A DNA stretch of 64,000 bases from Actinomadura coerulea (GCF_014208105.1 NZ_JACHMQ010000001.1:7998001-8062000); one strand, 5' to 3'; shown: positions 42,207 to 50,953, numbered from the stretch's first letter. Numbers and translations are program-made. The notes: generated by a model from the letters alone, not told the origin.

Positions 42207-43010
42207 TCAGCGGCTCAGCCGGGTGATGAACTTGTAGCGGTCGCCCCGGTACAGGGACTGGGCCCACTCGACCGGCTGGCCCGTCGTGTCGAAGGCGTGG
42301 CGGGACAGCAGCAGCATCGGCAGGCCGACGTCGACGCCGAGGAGCTGCGCGTCGTGCGGGGTGGCGAGGACGGTCTCGATCGTCTCCTCGGCCTCGGTGA
42401 GGTGGACGTCGTAGGCGGTCGCGAGCGTCTCGTACAGGGAGTGGTGGCGCGGCAGTTCGCGGCGCAGGCCCGGGAAGCGGCGGGCCGGGAGGTGCGAGGT
42501 GTCGATCGACATCGGCTCGCCGTCGGCCAGCCGGAGGCGGTGGATCCGCAGCACCCGGCCGCCGGGGCGGATGCACAGGAGCGTGGCGAGGCGCTCGTCG
42601 GCGCTGACGTACCCGGCCTCCAGTATGCGGGTCTCGGGGCGCAGCCCGTGGTGCCGCATGTCCTCGGTGTAGCTGACGAGCTGGAGCTCCTGGGAGACCT
42701 TCGGCTTGGCGACGAAGGTGCCCTTGCCCTGGATGCGCTGGAGGCGCCCCTCGACGACCAGCTCGGCGAGGGCCTGCCGGACGGTGGTGCGGGACGTCTC
42801 GTACTTCTCGGCGAGCGTCCGCTCGGGCGGCAGCGGGCTGCCCGCGGGGAGCGACTGGATCAGCTCGACCAGCAGCTCCTTGAGCTTGTAGTACTTGGGG
42901 ATCCGGGGCGCCTGGTTCGGGTGGCGCTTACCGAGGTCGCCGAGCGAGATTCGGTCGAAGCCGTGCTCGAACCCGCCCCCGTGCCGGGGCCCGCCTCTGA
43001 CCTCCGTCAC
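42207..43010 (-). CDS. GntR/HutC-family regulator
   Basis: A 267-residue protein. Winged helix near residues 40-105 (YKLKELLVELIQSLPAGSPL, LAEKYETSRTTVRQALAEL, GKGTFVAKP). The C-terminal UTRA domain (residues ~115-265) has YTEDMRHHGLRPETRILEAG and the GEPMSIDTSHLP loop. HutC-type regulators bind small metabolites. It lies 36 bp after bioF on the same strand and may be co-transcribed with it. A role in biotin control is possible but unproven. Confidence 0.8.
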   Translation of the reverse strand: MTEVRGGPRHGGGFEHGFDRISLGDLGKRHPNQAPRIPKYYKLKELLVELIQSLPAGSPLPPERTLAEKYETSRTTVRQALAELVVEGRLQRIQGKGTFVAKPKVSQELQLVSYTEDMRHHGLRPETRILEAGYVSADERLATLLCIRPGGRVLRIHRLRLADGEPMSIDTSHLPARRFPGLRRELPRHHSLYETLATAYDVHLTEAEETIETVLATPHDAQLLGVDVGLPMLLLSRHAFDTTGQPVEWAQSLYRGDRYKFITRLSR

Positions 43011-43046
43011 GGCGTCTCCTCACGTTCATCACCGGTTTCCCCGATG

Positions 43047-44210
43047 TTATGGGTGAAGACTACGGCCGGTAGAAGACGCGATTTCCGCCAGGGCCGCCCG
43101 CAATCGTGTGAGGTCCGACTCGTCCAGCGTGGCGCGTGCGGTGAGGCGCAGGCACGCGCGGCCCTTGGGGACCGAGGGCGGACGGAAGCACCCGACGCGG
43201 AGACCGTGCTCAGCGCAGATCCCGGCGGCCCGCACCGCGGCCTGCGGCTCGCCCAGGAACACCGGGACCACGGCCGCCGCGGGCCTGGCCGTTTCCAGGC
43301 CGGAACCGGCCGCCAGGTTTGAGATCGCCAGCGCCCGCTCGCGGGCGCGGCCGGGCAGGTCCGGGTCGGATCGCAGGACGTCCAGCGCGGCGAGGGCGGC
43401 GCCCGCGGCGGGCGGGTTCAGCCCGGTGTCGAAGATGAACGACCGCCCGGTGTCGACCAGGGTGTCGATCACCTCCGGGGCGCCGAGGACCGCCCCGCCC
43501 TGCGACGCCAGGGACTTCGACAGCGTGAGGGTGAGGACCACGTCGGGCTCGCCCGCGAGGCCCGCGGCGTGCGCGGCGCCGCGGCCCCCGTCGCCGACGA
43601 CGCCGAGCGCGTGCGCCTCGTCGACCACCAGCAGCGCCCCGTGCGCCCGGACGGCGGCGTGCAGCGCGCCCAGCGGCGCGACGTCGCCGTCCACGGAGAA
43701 CACCGCGTCGGTGACGACGAGGGCGTGGTCCTCCTCGCGCTCGGCGAGGGCCCGCTCCGCCGCGGCGGCGTCCCCGTGCGGGACGATCACGACGCGGGAC
43801 CGCGACAGCCGGCACGCGTCCACGATCGAGGCGTGGTTGACCTGGTCGGACACCACGAGCGTGTCGGGCCCGGCGAGCGCGGTGACGGCGCCGAGGTTGG
43901 CCAGGAAGCCGGAGGAGAACACCAGGCCCGCGGCGCTGCCGGTGAACGCGGCGAGCCGCCGGTCCAGCTCGGCGTGCAGCTCCGTCGTCCCGGTGACGAG
44001 GCGGGACCCGGTGGAGCCGGTGCCCCACTCCCGCGCGGCCGCGACGGCGCCCTCGACGAGCCGCGGGTCGCCGGCCAGGCCGAGGTAGTCGTTGGACGCC
44101 AGATCGGTGAGCCCGTCGGGGCGGGGGCGCAGCGACCGGCGCAGTCCGGCGGCGGCGCGCCGCCCCGCCGCGTCCCGGAGCCTGGCCAGGGGGTCTCGTC
44201 CTGCGGTCAT
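43047..44210 (-). CDS. bioF: 8-amino-7-oxononanoate synthase
   Basis: A 387-residue PLP enzyme of the alpha-oxoamine synthase family: SNDYLGLAGDPR near residue 40, GTGSTGSRLVTG near 63, FSVDGDVAPL, DEAHALGVVG and the PLP lysine in TLSKSLASQGG near 228. It condenses pimeloyl thioester with alanine, the first committed biotin ring step. ATG 44210 is preferred to an upstream ATG at 44249. Adjacent bioD-bioB support the assignment. Confidence 0.85.
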   Translation of the reverse strand: MTAGRDPLARLRDAAGRRAAAGLRRSLRPRPDGLTDLASNDYLGLAGDPRLVEGAVAAAREWGTGSTGSRLVTGTTELHAELDRRLAAFTGSAAGLVFSSGFLANLGAVTALAGPDTLVVSDQVNHASIVDACRLSRSRVVIVPHGDAAAAERALAEREEDHALVVTDAVFSVDGDVAPLGALHAAVRAHGALLVVDEAHALGVVGDGGRGAAHAAGLAGEPDVVLTLTLSKSLASQGGAVLGAPEVIDTLVDTGRSFIFDTGLNPPAAGAALAALDVLRSDPDLPGRARERALAISNLAAGSGLETARPAAAVVPVFLGEPQAAVRAAGICAEHGLRVGCFRPPSVPKGRACLRLTARATLDESDLTRLRAALAEIASSTGRSLHP

Positions 44211-44287
44211 GCCGGGCATCCTGTCAGGCGGCCCCGGAGCCTGGGCCACCTGCCCCGGGACGGAAGGCCATCGGCGATGATGGTGGT

Positions 44288-45955
44288 GTGCCTACCTTGA
44301 CCGATTTGGTCCGCGATCACACCGATCTCACCGACACCGATCTGGAGTGGCTCCACGCGCTGGTCTCGGACTGGCAGCTGCTGGCCGACCTGTCGTTCGC
44401 GGACCTGCTGCTGTGGGTGCCGCTCCGGTCGGCGGCCGCGCTGCCCGCCGACGGGGCGTCCCGCACGGGCCGGGGCAGGCCGGGCGTGCTCGACACCGGC
44501 GCGGCCGTCCCCGGCTGGGTCGCGATCGCGCAGATGCGGCCCACGACCGGGCCGACCGCCTACCCGGAGGACCTCGTCGGCAAGGTCGTCCGGACGGGGC
44601 GCCGCGGGCTGATCGACGTGGCGTGGCGGGAGCGCCGCATCGTCCGCGAGGGCGACCCGGAGTGGGGCAGCGGCATCCCCGTCCGCGAGGAGTCCATCCC
44701 GGTGCGCCGCGGCGCCAAGATCCTCGGGGTGATCCAGCGCAGCACCAACCTCAGCTCGGCGCGCACCCCGTCCCGGCTGGAGCTGACCTACCTGCAGAGC
44801 GCCAGCGACCTCGCCACGATGATCTCCGAGGGCCGGTTCCCGGTGCCGGGCGAGGAGCCGAACATGGTCCGCTCGCCGCGCGTCGGCGACGGCCTGATGC
44901 GGCTGGACCGCGCCGGCAAGGTCACCTACGCCAGCCCCAACGCCCAGTCCGCCTACCGGCGGCTCGGCTACCCGACGGACCTGGTCGGCGAGGCCCTCGG
45001 GAAGATCACCGCGGACCTGTGCGACACCGGCGAGCCGATGGAGGAGGCGCTGAGCGTCGTGCTGTCGGGCCGCGCGCCGCGCGAGGTCGAGGTCGAGTCC
45101 CGCGGGTCGATCATGCAGCTGCGCACGATCCCGCTCGTCGTCGGCGGGACGCGGATCGGCGCCATCGTCCTGTGCCGGGACGTGACCGAGCTGCGCTGGC
45201 GCGACCGGGAGCTGCTGACCAAGGACGCCACCATCCGGGAGATCCACCACCGGGTGAAGAACAACCTGCAGACGGTCGCGGCGCTGCTGCGGCTCCAGGC
45301 GCGGCGCCTGCGGATCCCGGAGGGGCGGGCCGCGCTGGACGAGGCCGTCCGGCGCGTCGGGTCGATCGCGATCGTGCACGAGACGCTGTCGCACACCCCC
45401 GACGAGCTGATCGACTTCGACGACATCGCGGACCGGGTCATCACGATGGCGGGGGAGGTGTCCACCCCGGAGACCAAGGTGACCCCCAAGCGGACCGGCA
45501 GCTTCGGCGTCCTGCCCGCCGAGATCGCGACGCCGCTCGCGATGGCGCTCACCGAGCTGCTGCAGAACGCCCTGGAGCACGGCCTGGCCAGCCGCTTCGG
45601 GACCCTGGAGGTGGTGGCGCACCGCTACGGCGAGGGGGAGGTCTCGCACGAGCCGGCCGGCGTCTCGCTGTGGGGAGAGTGGACGGCGCCCGGCGCGGAC
45701 GAGCCCCGCGCCCCGGGCGCCGAGCCCGAGCGCCCGTCCGGCCGCCGCCTCGTCACGGTCGTCGCGGACGACGGCGTCGGCCTGCCCGCCGACTTCGACA
45801 TGGAGAGCACCGAGAGCCTGGGCCTGCAGATCGTCCGCACCCTCATCGTCGGCGAACTCGGCGGCCACCTGGACTTCCGCCCAAGAGAAGGCGGCGGCAC
45901 GGAAGTAGTGGTCGACATCCCCCTGGACCACCACCATCGTCCGACACGCCCCTGA
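44288..45955 (+). CDS. PdtaS-like sensor histidine kinase
   Basis: A 555-residue soluble kinase. An N-terminal GAF-like histidine-kinase sensor domain (residues ~5-180) is followed by a PAS-like domain (~195-305), then a HisKA_2 phosphoacceptor EIHHRVKNNLQTVAALLRLQ near 318 and an HATPase_c domain with ELLQNALEHG, DDGVGLP and SLGLQIVRTLI. This matches the PdtaS type of actinobacterial kinases, which phosphorylate an ANTAR-type regulator. No such partner lies adjacent. No membrane segment. Confidence 0.83.
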   Translation: MPTLTDLVRDHTDLTDTDLEWLHALVSDWQLLADLSFADLLLWVPLRSAAALPADGASRTGRGRPGVLDTGAAVPGWVAIAQMRPTTGPTAYPEDLVGKVVRTGRRGLIDVAWRERRIVREGDPEWGSGIPVREESIPVRRGAKILGVIQRSTNLSSARTPSRLELTYLQSASDLATMISEGRFPVPGEEPNMVRSPRVGDGLMRLDRAGKVTYASPNAQSAYRRLGYPTDLVGEALGKITADLCDTGEPMEEALSVVLSGRAPREVEVESRGSIMQLRTIPLVVGGTRIGAIVLCRDVTELRWRDRELLTKDATIREIHHRVKNNLQTVAALLRLQARRLRIPEGRAALDEAVRRVGSIAIVHETLSHTPDELIDFDDIADRVITMAGEVSTPETKVTPKRTGSFGVLPAEIATPLAMALTELLQNALEHGLASRFGTLEVVAHRYGEGEVSHEPAGVSLWGEWTAPGADEPRAPGAEPERPSGRRLVTVVADDGVGLPADFDMESTESLGLQIVRTLIVGELGGHLDFRPREGGGTEVVVDIPLDHHHRPTRP

Positions 45956-46028
45956 TCAGCGGCCGTTCTCACTATCGGTGAGGCACCGAGAGCAGCCGGC
46001 GCCTCAGCCGTCAGAAAGCCGAAGGTGG

Positions 46029-46105
46029 GCGATCGCGTGCGAAGCCAGTTTCAAGCGAAGCAAGAAACTGATCGCGCAGCGAGTCGAAGCGATGCTAGCG
46101 ATCGC
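46029..46105 (-). repeat. Dispersed 77-bp element, copy A
   Basis: Bounded by GCGATCGC at both ends. On the minus strand it reads like copy B at 49726-49813: a shared CGCGATCAGTTTC, TGCTTCGCT and GAAACTG block with an internal CAGTTTC/GAAACTG inverted repeat. It lies between the convergent kinase and whiB genes. Confidence 0.7.
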
Positions 46106-46164
46106 CGCAGTGCTCGACGATGGAGGGCCGCCAAGGCCCGAAGGAGGAGAGCACTGCAGTAAGC

Positions 46165-46416
46165 TCAGCGCCTGACGCTAAGGGCTCGGCGATGAGAACG
46201 GCGGAGTGCTCGGCGTTCGTCCTCGCCCATGCCGCCCCAGACGCCGGACTCCTGGCCGGACTCCAGCGCCCAGCGCAGGCAGGCGTCGCTCACGTCGCAG
46301 CGGCGGCAGACCTGCTTGGCCTCCTCGATCTGGAGGATCGCGGGGCCGGTGTTTCCGATGGGGAAGAAGAGCTCGGGGTCCACGTCACGGCAGGCTGCGC
46401 GGTGGCGCCAGTCCAT
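46165..46416 (-). CDS. WhiB-family iron-sulphur regulator (WhiB1-like)
   Basis: An 83-residue protein with the four cluster cysteines (C9, C37, C40, C46) and the GVWGG turn followed by a basic tail (RRSHRRALSVRR). This small size and pattern fit WhiB1. WhiB proteins bind a 4Fe-4S cluster sensitive to NO or O2 and work with the main sigma factor. ATG 46416 is preceded by AAGGAG. A CRP-type palindrome lies just upstream. Confidence 0.88.
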   Translation of the reverse strand: MDWRHRAACRDVDPELFFPIGNTGPAILQIEEAKQVCRRCDVSDACLRWALESGQESGVWGGMGEDERRALRRSHRRALSVRR

Positions 46417-46458
46417 GCGGTCCACTCCTTCGTCAGGTGGTGGAGTTGCTCCACTCTT

Positions 46459-46474
46459 TGTGAACGGGTTCACA
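46459..46474. promoter_or_regulatory. CRP-type site upstream of whiB
   Basis: TGTGAACGGGTTCACA fits TGTGA-N6-TCACA exactly, centred about 50 bp upstream of the whiB start codon. In mycobacteria whiB1 is a known CRP target. Confidence 0.65.
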
Positions 46475-46615
46475 TGTCGCGAACGCCCGGGGTGGCTGTG
46501 GCCAGGTCCAGGGGTTGTTGTTCGACGGCGCCGCGAGCAGGTGACCGGCGGCGTTGGGGCCCCTGTCGGCTGGCGCACTTTGAGCGTTTCAGTAGGGTGC
46601 GGGCAGACGCAAGAC

Positions 46616-46637
46616 CTTTGAGAAAGGATTCTCAAAG
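46616..46637 (-). terminator. Hairpin between lipid kinase gene and whiB
   Basis: Perfect 9-bp CTTTGAGAA (46616-46624) and its complement (46629-46637). It lies downstream of the minus-strand kinase gene and upstream of the whiB promoter. A terminator or an operator are both possible. Confidence 0.45.
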
Positions 46638-46708
46638 TATGGGTGTCGCATGTGTCACACCCATCGGTCGGGCGTGTTACTTGGCTCTCACATGCGCGCT
46701 CGCGCGCC

Positions 46709-47650
46709 TCAAATGACGATGCGGATCGCCTTCGGCACGGAGCGGAACGTGACCGCCCGCTGCTCGCCCAGGTAGTCGCCGTCCAGCTGGAACGCCACCG
46801 GACGGTCCGCGCGCACCGTGACCTCGGCCTCATCGTGCAGGTTGAGGACGTGCCGCCCCTGAATGGGGTGCGCTCTCGGAGTCAGCATCTGGGTCAGCGC
46901 CCCCAACGTCGCGCCGAGTTCCAGCGACCGCATCCCGAACACGTCCAGCCCGCGCGCGAAGTTCGCCTTCGGACTCGGATTCACCGGCACCCGCCCCATG
47001 AAAGTCCACGGAGACGTATTGGAGATGAACGCCAGGAACAGCCCCGATTTCGGCGGCCTTCCGGGCTGTTCCAAAGTGAGCGCCGGATGGCGCCGATCGG
47101 TACCGGAGAAGAAATGCCGTATCGCCGTCCGCACATACAGCGAAGGGTCCGCCCGCAAGCCCGCCTCGCGGCGCCGCTCCACCTCCCGCACGACCTCCGC
47201 GTCCAGCCCCACACCCGCGCAGAACGTGAAGTACCGCTCCGGGGCGCCGGGATGGGAGGCCGTGCCGAGCCCGACCGACCGGTGCCGGCCCGCCCGCAGC
47301 GCCTCCAGGACGGACCGCGTCGCGCCGATCGGGTCGTCTGGCAGGCCGAGCGCGCGGGCGAACACGTTCGCGCTCCCGCACGGCAGCACCGCCAGCGACG
47401 GCAGATCGGGGGACGGGCCTTCCGCGAGCAGCCCGTTGACGGTCTCGTTCACCGTCCCGTCCCCGCCGAGGGCGACCACGACGTCATAGCCCTCGACGGC
47501 CGCCTGCCGGGCCAGTTCGGTCGCGTGGCCGCGATGGCCGGTCTCGGCGAGGACGAGGTCGAGGTCGCCGGTGAAGGCCCGCACGAGGATGTCGCGGGCC
47601 CGCCGGGAGGTGGAGGTCGCCTTGGGGTTGGCGATGAGCATGGCGCGCAC
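46709..47650 (-). CDS. Diacylglycerol kinase-family lipid kinase
   Basis: A 313-residue protein with IANPKAT near the start, VVALGGDGTVNETVNGL near residue 58 and LPCGSANVFARALG near 88, the DAGK/YegS catalytic domain signature. It phosphorylates diacylglycerol or a related lipid at the membrane. GTG 47650 is used, and an ATG two codons later is possible. Confidence 0.83.
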   Translation of the reverse strand: MRAMLIANPKATSTSRRARDILVRAFTGDLDLVLAETGHRGHATELARQAAVEGYDVVVALGGDGTVNETVNGLLAEGPSPDLPSLAVLPCGSANVFARALGLPDDPIGATRSVLEALRAGRHRSVGLGTASHPGAPERYFTFCAGVGLDAEVVREVERRREAGLRADPSLYVRTAIRHFFSGTDRRHPALTLEQPGRPPKSGLFLAFISNTSPWTFMGRVPVNPSPKANFARGLDVFGMRSLELGATLGALTQMLTPRAHPIQGRHVLNLHDEAEVTVRADRPVAFQLDGDYLGEQRAVTFRSVPKAIRIVI

Positions 47651-47739
47651 GGCGTCAGGGTATCGATCGTTCCGGATGCGTTCGCCCGCCGTTTCCCCTG
47701 GGAGCGGCCCGCCGCGGGGGGCGAGTAGGGTTTCTGGGT

Positions 47740-48276
47740 GTGACCAAGCGTCCCTTCACCGTGCAGGCCGCCGCCGCCCTCCAGGCCGCCGAGGGTGCCG
47801 CCGCCGTCGGATTCGGCGTCTTCACCGGCGTCGAGACGGCCACAGGCGCCGCAGTCGACCCGGCCAGCGCGATCGGGGTCACCGTCCTCGCCCTCGCCGG
47901 CGGCCTCGGCATGCTGGGCTGCGCGCGCGGGCTGCTGCGCGCCGACCAGTGGAGCCGCGCCCCCACGGTCCTGACCCAGCTGTTCGCCCTGCCGATCGCC
48001 TGGTCGCTGTGGCAGAGCGACCAGCCCGCGATCGCCGTCCCGCTCGGCGTCGTCGCGGTCCTCGCGCTCATCGCCGCCCTCAGCCCCCCGAGCACCGCCT
48101 GGCTCATCGAAGACCACGACGAGGACGACGAGGACGACGAGGACGCGCCGGAGGCCCCCGAACCCGCCGAACCCGCCGAACCGGCCGCCGGCACACCGAC
48201 CGCGGAGCCGCGCTCCCTCGGACGGCGCCTTAAAGACCGCCTCAACGAGCAGCCCGCCAAGAACAGCGGGAACTGA
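47740..48276 (+). CDS. Integral membrane protein
   Basis: A 178-residue protein from GTG 47740. Four hydrophobic segments span residues ~8-120, followed by a strongly acidic Glu/Asp/Pro/Ala-rich cytoplasmic tail (HDEDDEDDEDAPEAPEPAEP region) and a basic end. Common in actinomycetes with unknown function. A bidirectional terminator follows. Confidence 0.65.
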   Translation: MTKRPFTVQAAAALQAAEGAAAVGFGVFTGVETATGAAVDPASAIGVTVLALAGGLGMLGCARGLLRADQWSRAPTVLTQLFALPIAWSLWQSDQPAIAVPLGVVAVLALIAALSPPSTAWLIEDHDEDDEDDEDAPEAPEPAEPAEPAAGTPTAEPRSLGRRLKDRLNEQPAKNSGN

Positions 48277-48284
48277 CCGGACGC

Positions 48285-48322
48285 CGAAAGGGCCCTGAGG
48301 ACGCGTCCTCGGGGCCCTTTCG
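48285..48322. terminator. Bidirectional terminator between convergent genes
   Basis: 18-nt arms (48285-48302 and 48305-48322) pair with one mismatch, framed by GAAAGGGCC and GGCCCTTTC. Confidence 0.88.
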
Positions 48323-48334
48323 GCACGTCACCCG

Positions 48335-49165
48335 CTACTCGTCGGCGGTCAGGCCGTCCCGCAGCTGCGCGAGCGTCCGCGCCAGCAGCCGGGACACGTG
48401 CATCTGGGAGATGCCGAGCTCCGCGGCGATCTGCGACTGCGTCATGTTGCCGAAGAAACGCAGCAGAAGAATCTTCTTCTCGCGCGCCGGGAGCTTCTCC
48501 AGCAGCGGCTTGAGGGACTCGCGGTACTCCACGCCCTCCAGCGACTCGTCCACCATGCCGAGCGAGTCGGCCACCGCCGGCGCGTCCTCGTCACCGGAGT
48601 CGGGCGCGTCGAGGGACACCGTGGAATAGGCGTTCGCCGACTCCAGCCCCTCCAGCACCTCCTCCTCGGTCATCTGCAGGTGCGCCGCCAGCTCGCTCAC
48701 CGTCGGGGCGCGGCCCTCCCGCTGCGCGAGATCACTGATCGCCTTCGTCAGCGACAGCTTCAGCTCCTGCAGCCGGCGCGGCACGCGCACCGCCCAGCCC
48801 TTGTCGCGGAAGTGCCGCTTGATCTCACCGACGATCGTCGGGGTGGCATAGGTGGAGAACTCCACCCCCCGCTCCAGATCGAACCGGTCGATCGACTTGA
48901 TCAGACCGATCGTGGCGACCTGGATCAGATCGTCCAGCCACTCCCCGCGGTTGCGGAAGCGCCGGGCGAGATACTCCACCAGCGGCAGATGCAGCTCCAC
49001 GAGCTGATCGCGGATCCGCTGGCGCTCCGGGTCGCCCTCCGGCAGCTGGGAGAGACGCTCGAAGAGCGCGCGCGCCCGAGCCCGGTCCGGGACGGCGCTG
49101 CTGTCCGAACGCTCGGTGCTCGCCCCCGCGACCGTCGTCTGCTCCGTCGTCGTCTTCTCCGTCAC
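48335..49165 (-). CDS. Sigma factor of the SigB/SigF/SigG group
   Basis: A 276-residue sigma factor with region 2 (LVEYLARRFRNRGEWLDDLI, FDLERGVEFSTYATPTIVGE), region 3 (WAVRVPRRLQELKLSLTKAI) and region 4 (LPAREKKILLLRFFGNMTQS, QIAAELGISQMHVSRLLART). This is the stress/development type controlled by RsbW-like anti-sigma factors. Its ATG overlaps the stop of the upstream anti-sigma gene by 4 bp, giving an rsbW-sigF type operon. Confidence 0.9.
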   Translation of the reverse strand: MTEKTTTEQTTVAGASTERSDSSAVPDRARARALFERLSQLPEGDPERQRIRDQLVELHLPLVEYLARRFRNRGEWLDDLIQVATIGLIKSIDRFDLERGVEFSTYATPTIVGEIKRHFRDKGWAVRVPRRLQELKLSLTKAISDLAQREGRAPTVSELAAHLQMTEEEVLEGLESANAYSTVSLDAPDSGDEDAPAVADSLGMVDESLEGVEYRESLKPLLEKLPAREKKILLLRFFGNMTQSQIAAELGISQMHVSRLLARTLAQLRDGLTADE

Positions 49166-49590
49166 GGGGCCCCCGCCGCACCGCGCCGCTTCTGCAGCGT
49201 CACGGTGACCCGGTCGTCGGAGCCCACCCTGGCGTCCACCTCGCCCGCCAGGGACGACAGCACCGTCCAGGCGAACGTGTCGCGGCTCGGCTCCTCACCG
49301 TCCACCGTCAGGACCGACACGGAGATGCGCATCGCCTCTCCGGTCAGCTCGAACTCGCACGTCAGGTCGGTGCCCGGCACCGCCTGAGCGAGCAGCATCG
49401 CGCACGCCTCGTCAACGGCGATGCGCAGGTCTTCTATCTCGTCCAGCGTGAAGTCCAACCTGGCCGCCAGGCCCGCGGTCGCGGTCCGCAGCACGGACAG
49501 GTAGGCACTCGCGGCAGGCAGCTTCACCGTGACCACGTCACGGACGGACAACTTCGTACTGGCCGGCATTGCAGCGGTTTCCTCGGTCAC
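49162..49590 (-). CDS. RsbW-like anti-sigma regulatory factor
   Basis: A 142-residue GHKL-type ATPase/kinase. The N-box is DLRIAVDEACAMLLAQ near residue 55, and the C-terminal part resembles serine-kinase anti-sigma proteins, though the usual GxGL G-box is not obvious. It would hold the adjacent sigma factor inactive until an antagonist intervenes. No antagonist gene is in the window. Confidence 0.82.
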   Translation of the reverse strand: MTEETAAMPASTKLSVRDVVTVKLPAASAYLSVLRTATAGLAARLDFTLDEIEDLRIAVDEACAMLLAQAVPGTDLTCEFELTGEAMRISVSVLTVDGEEPSRDTFAWTVLSSLAGEVDARVGSDDRVTVTLQKRRGAAGAP

Positions 49591-49676
49591 GTCACTCCCT
49601 CGCAGGATGGTCCCGCTGTCATCGAAACTACCGCCTACGAGCCGTGCATCGAGACTTCGGCGCGCTGTGTTTATTT

Positions 49677-49723
49677 GCGTTGCGTTGGTTGGGGCGCCTG
49701 GGGCGCCCCAACCAACGCAACGC
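49677..49723. terminator. 22-bp perfect hairpin
   Basis: Two perfect 22-nt arms (49677-49698 and 49702-49723) with a 3-nt loop, cores GGTTGGGGCGCC and complement. It ends 3 bp before dispersed element copy B, between the minus-strand sugar kinase gene and rsbW. Confidence 0.8.
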
Positions 49724-49725
49724 GT

Positions 49726-49813
49726 GCGATCGCTGCATCGCTCCGGCTCGCCTTGCGGCTCGCTCCGCGATCAGTTTCCTGCTTCGCTCGAAACTGCCTT
49801 CGGACGCGATCGC
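49726..49813 (+). repeat. Dispersed 88-bp element, copy B
   Basis: Bounded by GCGATCGC at both ends and similar to the complement of copy A (46029-46105), with about 11 extra bases in the CTCGC-rich segment. A degenerate relative rich in CTTCGGCTCGC lies at about 49927-49975. Confidence 0.65.
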
Positions 49814-49996
49814 GATGGTGGGCCCTCGTTCGGGGTGCTGTGGTGGCTGGTGATGTGTGCGGAGCGGGGGGTTTCGGTGAGGCGTGGTTGTGGGGGTCTA
49901 CCGCGGGTTGTGGGGGGTTGCTGTGGCGCTTCGGCTCGCTTTGCGGCTCGCTTCGCGGTTGGCCCTCGCTTCGCTCGTGCCGTGCGTGTGGGGGGA

Positions 49997-50926
49997 TCAG
50001 GTTTTGGCGGGGTGGGGAGGTGGGGGGAGTAGGGCGCCCTGGTGGGTTATCACCTGGGCGGCCAGGGTGGTGGCGGCTTCGGCTGCTTGTTTCCGGGTGG
50101 CGCCGGACAGGCGGGTGGCCAGGTAGGCGCCGTTGAAGGCGTCGCCTGCGGCTGTGGTGTCGATCACTTGGACGTGGGGGACGGCGGGGATCGGGAGGTT
50201 CGTCATCCTGTCGGCGATCACGCAGCCTCGGGGGCCCTGTTTGACCGCTATCTCGGTCACTCCGGCTCGTCTCAGGCGTCTGATCGTGTCGGCCGGGGTC
50301 CGGTCGCCGAAGACGGCCTGGTCGTCGGTGAGGGTGGGGAGGGCTATGTCCGTCCTGGTCAGGACGGCGGACATGGCTTCGGCGGCGGCCGCGGGGGAGG
50401 GCCAGCCCGCCGGGCGGTAGTTGGTGTCGAAGGCCACCCGGCCTCCGCGGCGGCGGGTCTCGTCCAGGACGGTGATGAGCCTTCTGCGGGCGCCGGTGCC
50501 GAGGATCGACAACGTGATGCCGGAGAGGTAGACGAGGTCGTGGCCGGCGATCGCGTCGTCGATCTCCGGGGGGTGGGCGGGGCCGAACAGGCCGCGGGCC
50601 GCCGACTGGGATCGGTAGTAGTGGAACGTCCGCTCACCGGTCTCGTCGGTGCGGATCAGGTAGAGGCCGGCCTGGCCGCCGGGGACGGTGCGGGTGTGGT
50701 CGGCGTGCACGCCGTGGGCGGCCCAGGCCTCGCGCATCCGGGTGCTGTAGGGGTCGTCGCCGATGAGGGTGACGAACTGGACGTCGGCCGTGCCGGGGGC
50801 GGCGGTGCGGGCCAGGTAGGCGGCGACGTTGAAGGCGTCGCCGGCGTAGCCGACGGCCAGGCGGTCGGGGGCGAGGTGGCTCAGTTCGATCATGCATTCG
50901 CCGATCAGGGCGATCCGGTTCCGCAT
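49997..50926 (-). CDS. PfkB-family sugar kinase, 2-keto-3-deoxygluconate kinase-like
   Basis: A 309-residue ribokinase-family protein: N-terminal ALIGECMIEL and GYAGDAFNVAAYLAR, an FDTNYRPAGW block near residue 166, and the C-terminal anion-hole motif DTTAAGDAFNGAYL near 256. The GDAFN-AAYLAR and DTNYRP blocks are those of KDG kinases. It would phosphorylate 2-keto-3-deoxy-gluconate from sugar-acid breakdown, fitting the dehydratase at 63074. Divergent from the dioxygenase gene with a GntR-type operator between. Confidence 0.83.
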   Translation of the reverse strand: MRNRIALIGECMIELSHLAPDRLAVGYAGDAFNVAAYLARTAAPGTADVQFVTLIGDDPYSTRMREAWAAHGVHADHTRTVPGGQAGLYLIRTDETGERTFHYYRSQSAARGLFGPAHPPEIDDAIAGHDLVYLSGITLSILGTGARRRLITVLDETRRRGGRVAFDTNYRPAGWPSPAAAAEAMSAVLTRTDIALPTLTDDQAVFGDRTPADTIRRLRRAGVTEIAVKQGPRGCVIADRMTNLPIPAVPHVQVIDTTAAGDAFNGAYLATRLSGATRKQAAEAATTLAAQVITHQGALLPPPPHPAKT

Positions 50927-50953
50927 GGCGCGACACGATACATCTAGACAACA

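Noticed and set aside
49830..49996. Coding potential in the GC-skewed stretch after element copy B
   Set aside because: Open frames here are Trp/Gly/Arg-rich low-complexity with no ribosome site. The stretch looks like degenerate repeat sequence.
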